NCBI GenBank assembly: GCA_902478785.1
Contig: CABSMJ010000010.1
Coordinates: forward strand, 1 to 64,000
Direction: 5' to 3'
DNA length: 64,000 bases
Source of the DNA: an uncultured Oscillospiraceae bacterium
GTDB taxonomy: Bacteria; Bacillota; Clostridia; Oscillospirales; Oscillospiraceae
Shown: positions 57,221 through 64,000 of the stretch, in pieces
Position numbering within the stretch: position 1 is the first letter of the stretch
Layout: every line of letters starts with the position of its first letter
The notes under the pieces: model-generated
Database searches by the model: none
Told to the model about the DNA's origin: nothing
The model's input: only the letters and a program-made list of their open reading frames with translations
Program-made: the position numbers and the translations under genes

Positions 57221-57244
57221 ACATTCTTTATAGGTATTTGTTAT
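57221..57244. promoter_or_regulatory. Candidate LysR operator, second locus
   Basis: ATTCTTTATAGGTATTTGTT lies between the LysR start and the divergent operon. It matches the 52740 sequence at most positions, with identical ATTCTTTA and AGG cores. Confidence 0.5.
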
Positions 57245-57300
57245 TACATACAGAGGGTGCTAAAATAGGACCGACAAAATAGCAGATTAGGAGTATAAGA

Positions 57301-57882
57301 ATGGATTTAGAAGCATTTTTGGAACACCTAAGCAGCGGAAAGCCTGTGGAGGGCGGCAGTGAGGCCCACCTGTTCATGCATGGCGCCAGCCAGGAGGCAT
57401 TGAAGATCACAGCGGAGATCAACGGCAGCTACCATGCCCCGGAGGAGCTGCGGGCGCTCTTCTCTCAGCTGATCGGACAGCCGGTGGACGAGAGCTTTGC
57501 TCTCTTCCCGCCCTTCCACACCGATTGCGGAAAGAACATCCACATCGGGAAGAACATCTTTATCAACATGGGCTGCAAATTCCAGGATCAGGGCGGCATC
57601 TATATTGGGGATGGCACTCTCATCGGCCACAACGTGGTGCTGGCCACACTGAATCACGCCATGTCCCCCAGCCGCCGGGGCACCATGGTCCCCGCCCCCA
57701 TCCATATCGGGAAAAACGTCTGGATCGGCTCCAATGCCACCATTTTGCCCGGCGTGACCATCGGGGACGGCGCCATTGTGGCCGCCGGCGCCGTGGTGAC
57801 CCGGGATGTGCCGGAAAACACCATTGTGGGCGGCGTGCCCGCCAGAGTCATTCGACACCTGAGTGAGGAGGAATTACAGTGA
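57301..57882 (+). CDS. Sugar O-acetyltransferase, LacA/Maa family
   Basis: A 193-residue left-handed beta-helix enzyme that transfers acetyl from acetyl-CoA to sugars. Hexapeptide repeats run from GKNIHIGKNIFINMGC to IGDGAIVAAGAVVT. The active-site His lies in NHAMSPSRRG near residue 119. It is the first gene of a run coupled by a four-base overlap to an FMN reductase. A plain maltose acetylase role would not explain that context. Confidence 0.85.
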   Translation: MDLEAFLEHLSSGKPVEGGSEAHLFMHGASQEALKITAEINGSYHAPEELRALFSQLIGQPVDESFALFPPFHTDCGKNIHIGKNIFINMGCKFQDQGGIYIGDGTLIGHNVVLATLNHAMSPSRRGTMVPAPIHIGKNVWIGSNATILPGVTIGDGAIVAAGAVVTRDVPENTIVGGVPARVIRHLSEEELQ

Positions 57883-58421
57883 GCAAAAAGGTTCTGGTCA
57901 TCTCCACCAGTCCCCGGAAGGGCGGCAATTCGGACACCTTGGCAGATGCCTTTGTCCAGGGCGCCCAGGAGGCCGGCAACGACGTGGAAAAGGTCACCTT
58001 GTACGACAAGACCATCGGCTTTTGCAGAGGGTGCCTCACCTGCCAGAGTACCCAGCGCTGCGTCATCCACGACGACGCCGATACCATCGCCCGGCAGATG
58101 CTCACCGCGGACGTCATCGCCTTTGCCACCCCCATCTACTACTACGGGATGTGCGGCCAGATGAAGACCATGCTGGACCGAGCCAATCCCCTCTTCCCCG
58201 CCGACTATCAGTTCCGGGACATCTACCTACTGGCAGCCGCAGCAGAGGAGGACGAGCACACAGTGGACGGCGCGATTACCGGGCTGCAGGGCTGGATCGA
58301 CTGCTTTGAAAATGCCCGCCTGGCGGGTACGGTCTTTGCTGGCGGCGTGACGGCCGTGGGCGAGATCCAGGGTCACAGCGCCCTGCAAAAAGCCTATGAA
58401 ATGGGCAAAAACATCGGATAA
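57879..58421 (+). CDS. NADPH-dependent FMN reductase/flavodoxin-like
   Basis: A 180-residue flavoprotein with an FMN loop TSPRKGGNSDTL near residue 10. CRGCLTCQSTQRCVIHDD near 49 is a Cys-rich segment typical of iron-sulfur flavoprotein-like reductases, though a cluster is not proven. FATPIYYYGMCGQMKTMLDR is the second FMN region. It likely reduces quinones, nitro compounds or flavins in the cytoplasm. Confidence 0.85.
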   Translation: MSKKVLVISTSPRKGGNSDTLADAFVQGAQEAGNDVEKVTLYDKTIGFCRGCLTCQSTQRCVIHDDADTIARQMLTADVIAFATPIYYYGMCGQMKTMLDRANPLFPADYQFRDIYLLAAAAEEDEHTVDGAITGLQGWIDCFENARLAGTVFAGGVTAVGEIQGHSALQKAYEMGKNIG

Positions 58422-58445
58422 CAGACAATAAGGAGGATCTTATCG

Positions 58446-59420
58446 ATGCATTCCAAGTATAACGGATATTCCTTCCCCCTGCGGGACACGGTCAGGCGGG
58501 AAAAGGTGCACTTCCACAACCGCTACGGCATCCAGCTCTGCGGCGACCTCTATCTGCCCAAGGATGCCCAGGGGAAGCTCCCTGCCGTGGCCGTGTCCGG
58601 CCCCTTCGGCGCCGTGAAGGAGCAGTGCTCCGGCCTGTACGCCGAGGAGCTGGCCGCCCGGGGCTTTGCCGCCCTGGCCTTCGACCCCTCCTTCACCGGG
58701 GAGAGTGGCGGCGAGGTCCGGAACGTGGCCTCCCCCGACATCAACACCGAGGACTTCTCCGCCGCGGTGGACTTCCTCTCCACCCGGGACTTCATCGACC
58801 CGGAGCGGGTGGGCATCCTGGGCATCTGTGGCTGGGGCGGCATGGCCCTCAACGCCGCCGCCATGGACACCCGCATCAAGGCCACCGTGGCCTCCACCAT
58901 GTATGACATGACCCGGGTCACGGCCCGGGGCTACTTTGACGCCGACGACAACGCCGACGCCCGGTATCGGACGCGGTGCGCCCTCAACGCCCAGCGGACC
59001 GAGGACTATAAAAACGGGACCTATACCCGGGCCGGCGGCGTGGTGGACCCGCTGCCGGAGGACGCCCCCTTCTTTGTGAAGGACTACTACGACTACTATA
59101 AGACCGAGCGGGGCTACACCGAGCGGTCCCTGAACTCCAACGAGGGCTGGAACGTGACCTCCTCCCTGTCCTTTCTCAATATGCCCATCCTGCGCTACAC
59201 CAACGAGATCCGCAGCGCCGTGCTGGTGATCCACGGGGACAAGGCCCACTCCTGCTACTTCAGCAAGGATGCCTTCGCGGACATGGTCAAGGGCAACCCC
59301 TGCACCGACAACAAGGAACTGCTCCTGATCCCCGGCGCGGTCCACACCGACCTCTATGACCGCAAGGATATCATCCCCTTCGAGAAGATCCAGCAGTTCT
59401 TCCAGACCTATTTGAAATAA
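58446..59420 (+). CDS. Alpha/beta hydrolase with a Cys nucleophile elbow
   Basis: A 324-residue hydrolase of the dienelactone-like type. The nucleophile elbow reads ILGICGWGGMAL near residue 121, with Cys in place of Ser. The acid is likely in VIHGDKAHSCYFS near 261 and the base in PGAVHTDLYDR near 299. Dienelactone hydrolase also uses Cys. It follows the FMN reductase by 24 bases with an AAGGAGG site. Substrate unknown. Confidence 0.8.
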   Translation: MHSKYNGYSFPLRDTVRREKVHFHNRYGIQLCGDLYLPKDAQGKLPAVAVSGPFGAVKEQCSGLYAEELAARGFAALAFDPSFTGESGGEVRNVASPDINTEDFSAAVDFLSTRDFIDPERVGILGICGWGGMALNAAAMDTRIKATVASTMYDMTRVTARGYFDADDNADARYRTRCALNAQRTEDYKNGTYTRAGGVVDPLPEDAPFFVKDYYDYYKTERGYTERSLNSNEGWNVTSSLSFLNMPILRYTNEIRSAVLVIHGDKAHSCYFSKDAFADMVKGNPCTDNKELLLIPGAVHTDLYDRKDIIPFEKIQQFFQTYLK

Positions 59421-59436
59421 GAGGAGAAGATTGCCC

Positions 59437-59943
59437 ATGGTGAGAGTATTCTGCCTGCTTCTTGCAGCCCTCAGCCTGTCCGCCTGTGTCTCGGGTGAGG
59501 TTCCGGGCAGTTCCGACACACCTCAAACGGAGATCTCCCAGCCCTCGGCCACCACTCCCTCCCAATCCACGCAAGTCCAGCCCAGTCAGGAGGAATCCGC
59601 TTTGAAAATCACCGTGAATGGCCAGGAGCTGCTGGCCACCTTTGCGGACAACAGCTCCGCCCGGGAATTTCAGGAATTGCTTGCCCAGGGGCCGCTGACC
59701 GTGGAGATGGCAGACTACGGCGGCTTTGAAAAGGTGGGTGCGCTGGGTACCACGCTGACCCGAAACGACACCCAGATCACCACCCAGCCCGGCGACGTAA
59801 TCCTCTACCAGGGCAATCAGATCACCATTTACTACGGCACCAATTCCTGGAATTTCACCAGGCTTGCCAGGATCGACGATCCCTCCGGCTTACAGGAAAA
59901 GCTGGGGGACGGCACGGTGTCGGTCACCTTTTCTCTTGCATAG
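59437..59943 (+). CDS. Cyclophilin-like-fold lipoprotein
   Basis: A 168-residue exported lipoprotein. The signal peptide ends in a lipobox LSAC with Cys near residue 17, then a Ser/Thr/Pro/Gln-rich linker of about 30 residues. The remaining 115 residues match the bacterial cyclophilin-like fold (ITVNGQELLATFADNSSARE, IYYGTNSWNFTRLARIDD). It is anchored outside the membrane, probably as a ligand-binding or chaperone-like partner. It sits 16 bases after the hydrolase. Confidence 0.82.
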   Translation: MVRVFCLLLAALSLSACVSGEVPGSSDTPQTEISQPSATTPSQSTQVQPSQEESALKITVNGQELLATFADNSSAREFQELLAQGPLTVEMADYGGFEKVGALGTTLTRNDTQITTQPGDVILYQGNQITIYYGTNSWNFTRLARIDDPSGLQEKLGDGTVSVTFSLA

Positions 59944-59955
59944 GAGGTATATGAT

Positions 59956-60711
59956 ATGGCAGTAAAACAGACAGCGGGCCGGGAATCCCTGGGGGAATTT
60001 GCCCCCAAATTTGCCCAGCTCAATGACGATGTGTTGTTCGGTGAGGTCTGGAGCCGGGAGGATAAACTCTCCCTCCGGGACCGGTCTTTGGTCACGGTGG
60101 TGGCCCTCATGTCCCAGGGCCTGGTGGACAGCTCCTTCCAATACCACCTGGCCACCGCCAAGCAAAACGGCATCACCCAGCAGGAGATCGCGGAGATCCT
60201 GACCCACGCTGCCTTCTATGCCGGCTGGCCCAAGGCCTGGGCGGCCTTCCGCATGGCCAAGGAGGTCTGGGCGGACGAAACCGCCGGAGACGACGGCAAA
60301 GGGCAGCACCAAAAGGAAATGGTGTTCCCCATCGGCGCCCCCAACGACGCCTTTGCCCAGTACTTTGTGGGACGGAGCTATCTCCAGCCCCTCTCCACCA
60401 GCCAGGTGGGCGTGTACAACGTGACCTTTGAGCCAGGCTGCCGCAACAACTGGCACGTCCATCACGCCCACAAGGGCGGCGGGCAGATTCTCATCTGCGT
60501 GGCCGGCCGGGGCTGGTATCAGGAGTGGGGTAAGGAGGCCCAGGCGCTGCATCCCGGCGACGTGGTCAACATCCCCACGGGCGTGAAGCACTGGCACGGC
60601 GCCGCGGCGGACAGCTGGTTCTCCCATCTGGCCCTGGAGGTGCCCGGCGAGGATACCTCCAACGAGTGGCTGGAGGCTGTCTCTGACGAGGTGTATAGTC
60701 AACTGAACTGA
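59956..60711 (+). CDS. Carboxymuconolactone decarboxylase-cupin fusion
   Basis: A 251-residue two-domain protein. The CMD-like half (SLRDRSLVTVVALMSQGL, YHLATAKQNGITQQEIAEIL) lacks the CxxC of AhpD, so it is not a disulfide peroxidase. The cupin half (WHVHHAHKGGGQILICV and PTGVKHWHGA) has the His metal ligands. Such fusions occur beside flavoproteins and LysR regulators in gut Firmicutes; substrate unknown. It ends the LysR operon. Confidence 0.85.
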   Translation: MAVKQTAGRESLGEFAPKFAQLNDDVLFGEVWSREDKLSLRDRSLVTVVALMSQGLVDSSFQYHLATAKQNGITQQEIAEILTHAAFYAGWPKAWAAFRMAKEVWADETAGDDGKGQHQKEMVFPIGAPNDAFAQYFVGRSYLQPLSTSQVGVYNVTFEPGCRNNWHVHHAHKGGGQILICVAGRGWYQEWGKEAQALHPGDVVNIPTGVKHWHGAAADSWFSHLALEVPGEDTSNEWLEAVSDEVYSQLN

Positions 60712-60744
60712 GCATCCTTCCATTTCCCCATCGTTCCCCATCAC

Positions 60745-60783
60745 AAAAGCGACTGCCAGCTGAGCCGGCAGTCGCTTTTTTTC
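60745..60783 (+). terminator. Terminator of the LysR operon
   Basis: AAGCGACTGCC pairs with GGCAGTCGCTT across nine bases, followed by TTTTTT. Confidence 0.88.
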
Positions 60784-60803
60784 AATTTTTCGGAGCCTCC
60801 CCC

Positions 60804-60833
60804 TTGTCCCCTGGTCGCCGACTCCTGTACAAT
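60804..60833 (+). promoter_or_regulatory. Sigma-A-type promoter
   Basis: TTGTCC (60804-60809) and TACAAT (60828-60833) have an 18-base spacer and lie 25 bases before the zinc-ribbon gene start. Confidence 0.55.
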
Positions 60834-60857
60834 AGCATTATGAAAGGGGGACTAGAC

Positions 60858-61565
60858 ATGGCAACGATCCGATGCCCCTCCTGCGGCAGTCCTGTCATGC
60901 TTCGGGGAAAGCGCTGGGAGTGCGGCTGGTGCGGTGATTTTGGAGAGCTCTCCTCCCTGAGCCGTTCGGATAAGGCCAAGCTGGCCCGGGCAGTAAACAG
61001 CACTATCCCGGTGAAGATCACTGTCACCGTCACCGACGATTCCCATTCCGAGGACAAGAAGGGAAAGGTGTTCGACCGGAAAGCGCTGGAGGACATGGTG
61101 AAACGGTGGGACTTCTCTGAAAACGAGTGGGCCTGCCGGGACCTTCTGATCTCCGCCTTTCCGCAGGCCGTGAAGCCCTGGACGCCGGAGGAGCTGTCAG
61201 AAATGGACACCATGGACCTTCTGGTGGAGACCGGAGAGCGCGATCCTGACACCGCAGTTCAGATGATCAAGCTGTTGCTGGACACAGCGGAAGAGCACCT
61301 TCAAACCCCGGCGGCTGCCCGGCAGCTGCTGGGCTATGAGATGTACGATGTTCTGATGGATGAAAACGTCCTGCCAGCGTTGGTTCAGCAGTTGAAGGAA
61401 GATGACCGCCTGGCCTTCCAGCTGTTTTGCAGCGCCTATGCGAGCCGGCCCCAGGAGAAGATCCTCCAGGCCTGCGGGCGGCTGGGCGAACCGGCGCTGC
61501 AAAAGGAGCTTCTGGAGCTCCTGGAGATCAATCCCTTTCCCCACGATCCTGTGGAGATACAGTGA
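60858..61565 (+). CDS. Zinc-ribbon protein with helical C terminus
   Basis: A 235-residue protein. The first 30 residues form a zinc ribbon (CPSCGSPV, then CGWCGDFGEL). The rest is helical with HEAT-like periodicity (LLVETGERDPDTAVQMIKLL). I do not recognise it. ATG 60858 has AAAGGGGG. It lies 80 bases before the AmmeMemoRadiSam genes, which may be a separate unit. Confidence 0.65.
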   Translation: MATIRCPSCGSPVMLRGKRWECGWCGDFGELSSLSRSDKAKLARAVNSTIPVKITVTVTDDSHSEDKKGKVFDRKALEDMVKRWDFSENEWACRDLLISAFPQAVKPWTPEELSEMDTMDLLVETGERDPDTAVQMIKLLLDTAEEHLQTPAAARQLLGYEMYDVLMDENVLPALVQQLKEDDRLAFQLFCSAYASRPQEKILQACGRLGEPALQKELLELLEINPFPHDPVEIQ

Positions 61566-61645
61566 GGACACGACGGATTCTCTATAAGCAGCGCATACTA
61601 TAAATCACTATTTTACGGCGATACAGAAGAAGGGAGTGTTCCGAT

Positions 61646-63034
61646 ATGCCGATGCTTGGTGCAATCTTGACCCCGCACCCGCCGGTGCTGCTGCCCGAGG
61701 TGGGCAAGGGCCGGGAGCGGGAAATCGCCGCCACCAGCCGCGCCATGGCCCAGGCGGCGGCAGAGGTGGCCCGGTGGGCGCCTGATGTGCTGATCGTGGC
61801 GTCGCCCCACACCATTTTGTATGGGGATTATTTCCACATCTCCCCCGGCCGCAGCGCGGCGGGCTCTATGTCCGCCTTCGGCGCGCCCCAGGTGCATATA
61901 GAGGCGCGCTACGATGTCCCGCTGCGGGATGAGATCGTGCGCCGGGCCCAGGCCGCCGGTCTGAAGGCCGGCACCCGGGGCCAGCGGGACCCCCAGCTGG
62001 ACCACGGCGTCCTGATCCCCCTCTATTTTCTGCGCAAGGCTGGAGTGGATTGCCCCATTGTGCGGATGGGCCTGTCCGGCTTTTCGCCGCTGGACCACTA
62101 CCGGCTGGGCCAATGTGTGGCCGAAGCTGTGGAGGCTCTGGGACGCCGGGCCGTGTTCGTGGCCAGCGGCGACCTCTCTCACAAGCTCAAATCCGACGGT
62201 CCCTACGGCTTTGCGCCGGAGGGTCCGGTGTTCGACGAAGCCGTGACGCAGCCCATGGCCTCCGGCGACTTTTTGCAGTTTCTCACCATGGACCCGTCCC
62301 TCTGCGAGCGGGCTGCCGAGTGCGGTCTGCGCGCCTTCCAGATGATGGCAGGTGCCCTGGACGGTCTGGCGGTAGATCCCCGTCTTTTGAGCCACGAGGG
62401 CACCTTCGGCGTGGGCTATGCGGTGGCGCTGTTCCCGGTCACAGGCCGGGATGAAACCCGCCGCTTTGCCACCGCTTGCCGGCAGGCCCAGCGGGACCGC
62501 CTGGCGGAGCGCCGGGCAAAAGAGGACCCCTGGGTGCGTCTGGCCCGGCTGTCGCTGGAGACCTATGTACGCACCGGCCGGCGGCTGAACTCCCTGCCTG
62601 ATGGTCTGCCGCAGGAACTGACCGGACAGGCGGCGGGGGCCTTTGTTTCGCTGCACATCAGCGGGCGGCTGCGGGGCTGTATTGGGACCATCGCGCCCAC
62701 CCAGGAAAACGTGGCCTGGGAGATCGTGCAAAACGCGGTGTCGGCCGGGAGTCGGGACCCGCGCTTCCCAACGGTAGGCGCCGACGAACTGGAGGAGCTG
62801 GAATACAGCGTGGATGTATTGGGGCAGCCTGAGATGGTGGACTCGCCCGATCAGCTGGACCCCCGGCAGTACGGCGTCATCGTCAGCTGCGGACACCGGC
62901 GGGGACTGCTGCTGCCGGACCTGGACGGTGTGGACACGGTGGAGCAGCAGATCGACATTGCCCGTCAAAAGGGCGGCATCCGTGCCGGAGAGCCCTATAC
63001 GCTCCAGCGGTTCCAGGTGGTGCGTCATCTATGA
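61646..63034 (+). CDS. AmmeMemoRadiSam proteins B and A fused (MEMO1-AMMECR1)
   Basis: A 462-residue fusion. Residues 1-265 are MEMO1-like, a LigB-type fold (ILTPHPPVLLPEVGKGRE, VASPHTILYGD, DHGVLIPLYF). Residues about 290-460 are AMMECR1-like (RLSLETYVRTGRR, then SLHISGRLRGCIGTI). In many anaerobes these occur with a dedicated radical-SAM protein, and the function of the trio is unknown; MEMO1 has been linked to iron and copper in eukaryotes. It overlaps the radical-SAM gene by four bases. Confidence 0.9.
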   Translation: MPMLGAILTPHPPVLLPEVGKGREREIAATSRAMAQAAAEVARWAPDVLIVASPHTILYGDYFHISPGRSAAGSMSAFGAPQVHIEARYDVPLRDEIVRRAQAAGLKAGTRGQRDPQLDHGVLIPLYFLRKAGVDCPIVRMGLSGFSPLDHYRLGQCVAEAVEALGRRAVFVASGDLSHKLKSDGPYGFAPEGPVFDEAVTQPMASGDFLQFLTMDPSLCERAAECGLRAFQMMAGALDGLAVDPRLLSHEGTFGVGYAVALFPVTGRDETRRFATACRQAQRDRLAERRAKEDPWVRLARLSLETYVRTGRRLNSLPDGLPQELTGQAAGAFVSLHISGRLRGCIGTIAPTQENVAWEIVQNAVSAGSRDPRFPTVGADELEELEYSVDVLGQPEMVDSPDQLDPRQYGVIVSCGHRRGLLLPDLDGVDTVEQQIDIARQKGGIRAGEPYTLQRFQVVRHL

Positions 63035-63855
63035 GCATCCCATGTGAACTGTGCTTCCACCACTGCCAGCTAAAGGAGGGGCAGACAGGCCTGTGCCAGG
63101 CCCGGGCCAACCGGGACGGCAGGATCGTGCCCCTCAACTACGGCAAACTGACCGCACTGGCCCTGGACCCCATCGAGAAAAAGCCCCTGCGCCGCTTCCA
63201 TCCCGGCAGCATGGTGCTGTCGGTGGGCAGCTTTGGGTGTAATCTCCGCTGCCCCTTCTGCCAGAATGCTCAAATCGCCGCGGCAGGGGCGGAGATACCC
63301 GCCCGGGACTGTCCGCCTGAAGCGCTGGTGCGTCAGGCCCTTCGCCTGCGCAGTCAGGGCAACATCGGCGTGGCTTACACCTACAACGAGCCCCTGGTGG
63401 GCTATGAGTATGTACAGGACTGCGCCGCGCTGGTGCGCCAGGCCGGGATGCACAACGTGCTGGTGACCAACGGCACCATAGAGGAGGGTCCCTGGCAGGC
63501 TTTGCTGCCCCTCATAGATGCGGTGAATATCGATCTGAAGGGCTTTACAGAGGATTGGTACCGCACTTTGGGCGGCGATCTGGAGACGGTCAAACGCTCT
63601 ATCACCCTGGCCGCTGAGCACTGTCATGTGGAGGTCACCACACTGATTGTCCCGGGAGAAAATGACAGCGAGGAGGAGATGCGGGCCCTGTCCGGATGGC
63701 TCTCCTCGGTGAGCCCGGAGATCCCGCTCCACGTCTCCCGCTTTTTCCCCCGCCATCACATGACCGACCGTCCGCCCACGCCGGTGGAGACCGTCTATCG
63801 CCTGGCCCACGTGGCCCGGGAAAGGCTTCCATACGTGTACACGGGCAACTGCTGA
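63031..63855 (+). CDS. AmmeMemoRadiSam radical-SAM protein
   Basis: A 274-residue member of the PflA-like radical SAM group. The cluster motif is CNLRCPFC near residue 70, and a second Cys set at the N terminus is CELCFHHCQLKEGQTGLC. VNIDLKGFTEDWY and HVEVTTLIVPGEND are typical. It should cleave S-adenosylmethionine to act on an unknown target; the AMMECR1-MEMO fusion is its partner. A hairpin follows. Confidence 0.9.
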   Translation: MSIPCELCFHHCQLKEGQTGLCQARANRDGRIVPLNYGKLTALALDPIEKKPLRRFHPGSMVLSVGSFGCNLRCPFCQNAQIAAAGAEIPARDCPPEALVRQALRLRSQGNIGVAYTYNEPLVGYEYVQDCAALVRQAGMHNVLVTNGTIEEGPWQALLPLIDAVNIDLKGFTEDWYRTLGGDLETVKRSITLAAEHCHVEVTTLIVPGENDSEEEMRALSGWLSSVSPEIPLHVSRFFPRHHMTDRPPTPVETVYRLAHVARERLPYVYTGNC

Positions 63856-63881
63856 ACCAGGTTTCAAAGCATAAAAAAGCC

Positions 63882-63925
63882 GGATGGACATCCGCACGGT
63901 TTCGGGGTGTCCATCCGGTCTTCTT
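63882..63925. terminator. Terminator after the radical-SAM gene
   Basis: CCGGATGGACA pairs with TGTCCATCCGG across a long loop, followed by TCTTCTTT. It also faces the minus-strand gene at the right edge. Confidence 0.75.
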
Positions 63926-64000
63926 TACGCCTCATCCAGCAGGAGCGTCTGTCGGGGCGCACAGCCCAGCTCCTTGAAATCGGAGAACAGGCAGTCCATA
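63925..64000 (-). CDS. C-terminal end of a gene entering from the right
   Basis: The minus strand reads MDCLFSDFKELGCAPRQTLL, then LDEA and a stop at 63925-63927. Whether this Met is the start or an internal residue cannot be told. It is convergent with the radical-SAM gene. Too short to identify. Confidence 0.5.
   Translation of the reverse strand, partial: MDCLFSDFKELGCAPRQTLLLDEA

Overview
This 64 kb stretch looks like chromosome from a G+C-rich Gram-positive anaerobe of the class Clostridia, most likely the Oscillospiraceae (Flavonifractor/Lawsonibacter/Pseudoflavonifractor-type gut bacteria). That is inferred from AGGAGG-type ribosome binding sites, GTG/TTG starts, gut-Firmicute families (DUF4317, EFR1 ferredoxin, TIGR04076, AmmeMemoRadiSam) and similarity to integrative-element genes of gut clostridia. 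I saw no rRNA, tRNA, insertion sequence or CRISPR array.

Layout. 1-5.0 kb: remnant of an integrative conjugative element. Three small cargo genes, the first an Imm51-DUF6881 immunity-like protein, precede a ParB-like gene fused by a deletion to the tail of a PrgI-like gene, then a VirB4-type ATPase truncated at its 3' end. 5.3-9.2 kb: a tight seven-gene operon headed by a WYL regulator and made largely of small-ligand-fold proteins (TfoX-N, GyrI-like, GNAT, NTF2-like, DUF3795, SRPBCC). 9.2-13.4 kb: an XRE membrane regulator, a small membrane protein, TetR, a conserved hypothetical protein, a TipAS-type MerR and a CatA-like acetyltransferase. 13.8-14.1 kb: a decayed duplicate of the two-component system found at 23.2 kb. 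14.2-16.5 kb: a CitA/DcuS-family two-component system, divergent from the complete F-type ATP synthase operon atpBEFHAGDC (16.6-22.9 kb). 23.2-28.2 kb: OmpR-type regulator, histidine kinase, ABC ATPase and FtsX permease, a probable envelope-stress or peptide-resistance module.

28.5-32.9 kb: XRE regulator, two very small proteins, a coiled-coil protein and an ABC exporter. 33.2-38.5 kb: housekeeping and accessory genes, the last four (SDR, flavodoxin, phosphoesterase, DUF6933-like) translationally chained. 38.6-46.7 kb, mostly minus strand: a PepSY-like protein, hydrolase, frameshifted VWA protein, DUF2200, macro-domain remnant, PNPOx-like protein and the sbcCD nuclease genes. 47.0-51.6 kb: DUF4317, NUDIX, a DUF2075 ATPase broken into three frames, and a protein built of about six 28-residue repeats. 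51.7-60.7 kb: a redox island with two paralogous LysR regulators, flavodoxins, an FMN reductase, a decayed aldo/keto reductase, an Rrf2 regulator, an EFR1 ferredoxin, hydrolases and a CMD-cupin protein. 60.8-63.9 kb: a zinc-ribbon protein and the two-gene AmmeMemoRadiSam system. A minus-strand gene tail enters at the right edge.

The clearest biological stories are (1) repeated gene decay: element deletions, a two-component-system fossil, aldo/keto reductase and macro-domain internal deletions, and single-base indels in VWA and DUF2075 genes; (2) the LysR-controlled redox island, where a similar sequence lies upstream of both LysR loci; and (3) the WYL operon, whose gene content suggests detoxification or small-molecule sensing. 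All functions are read from sequence by eye; no database search was run.
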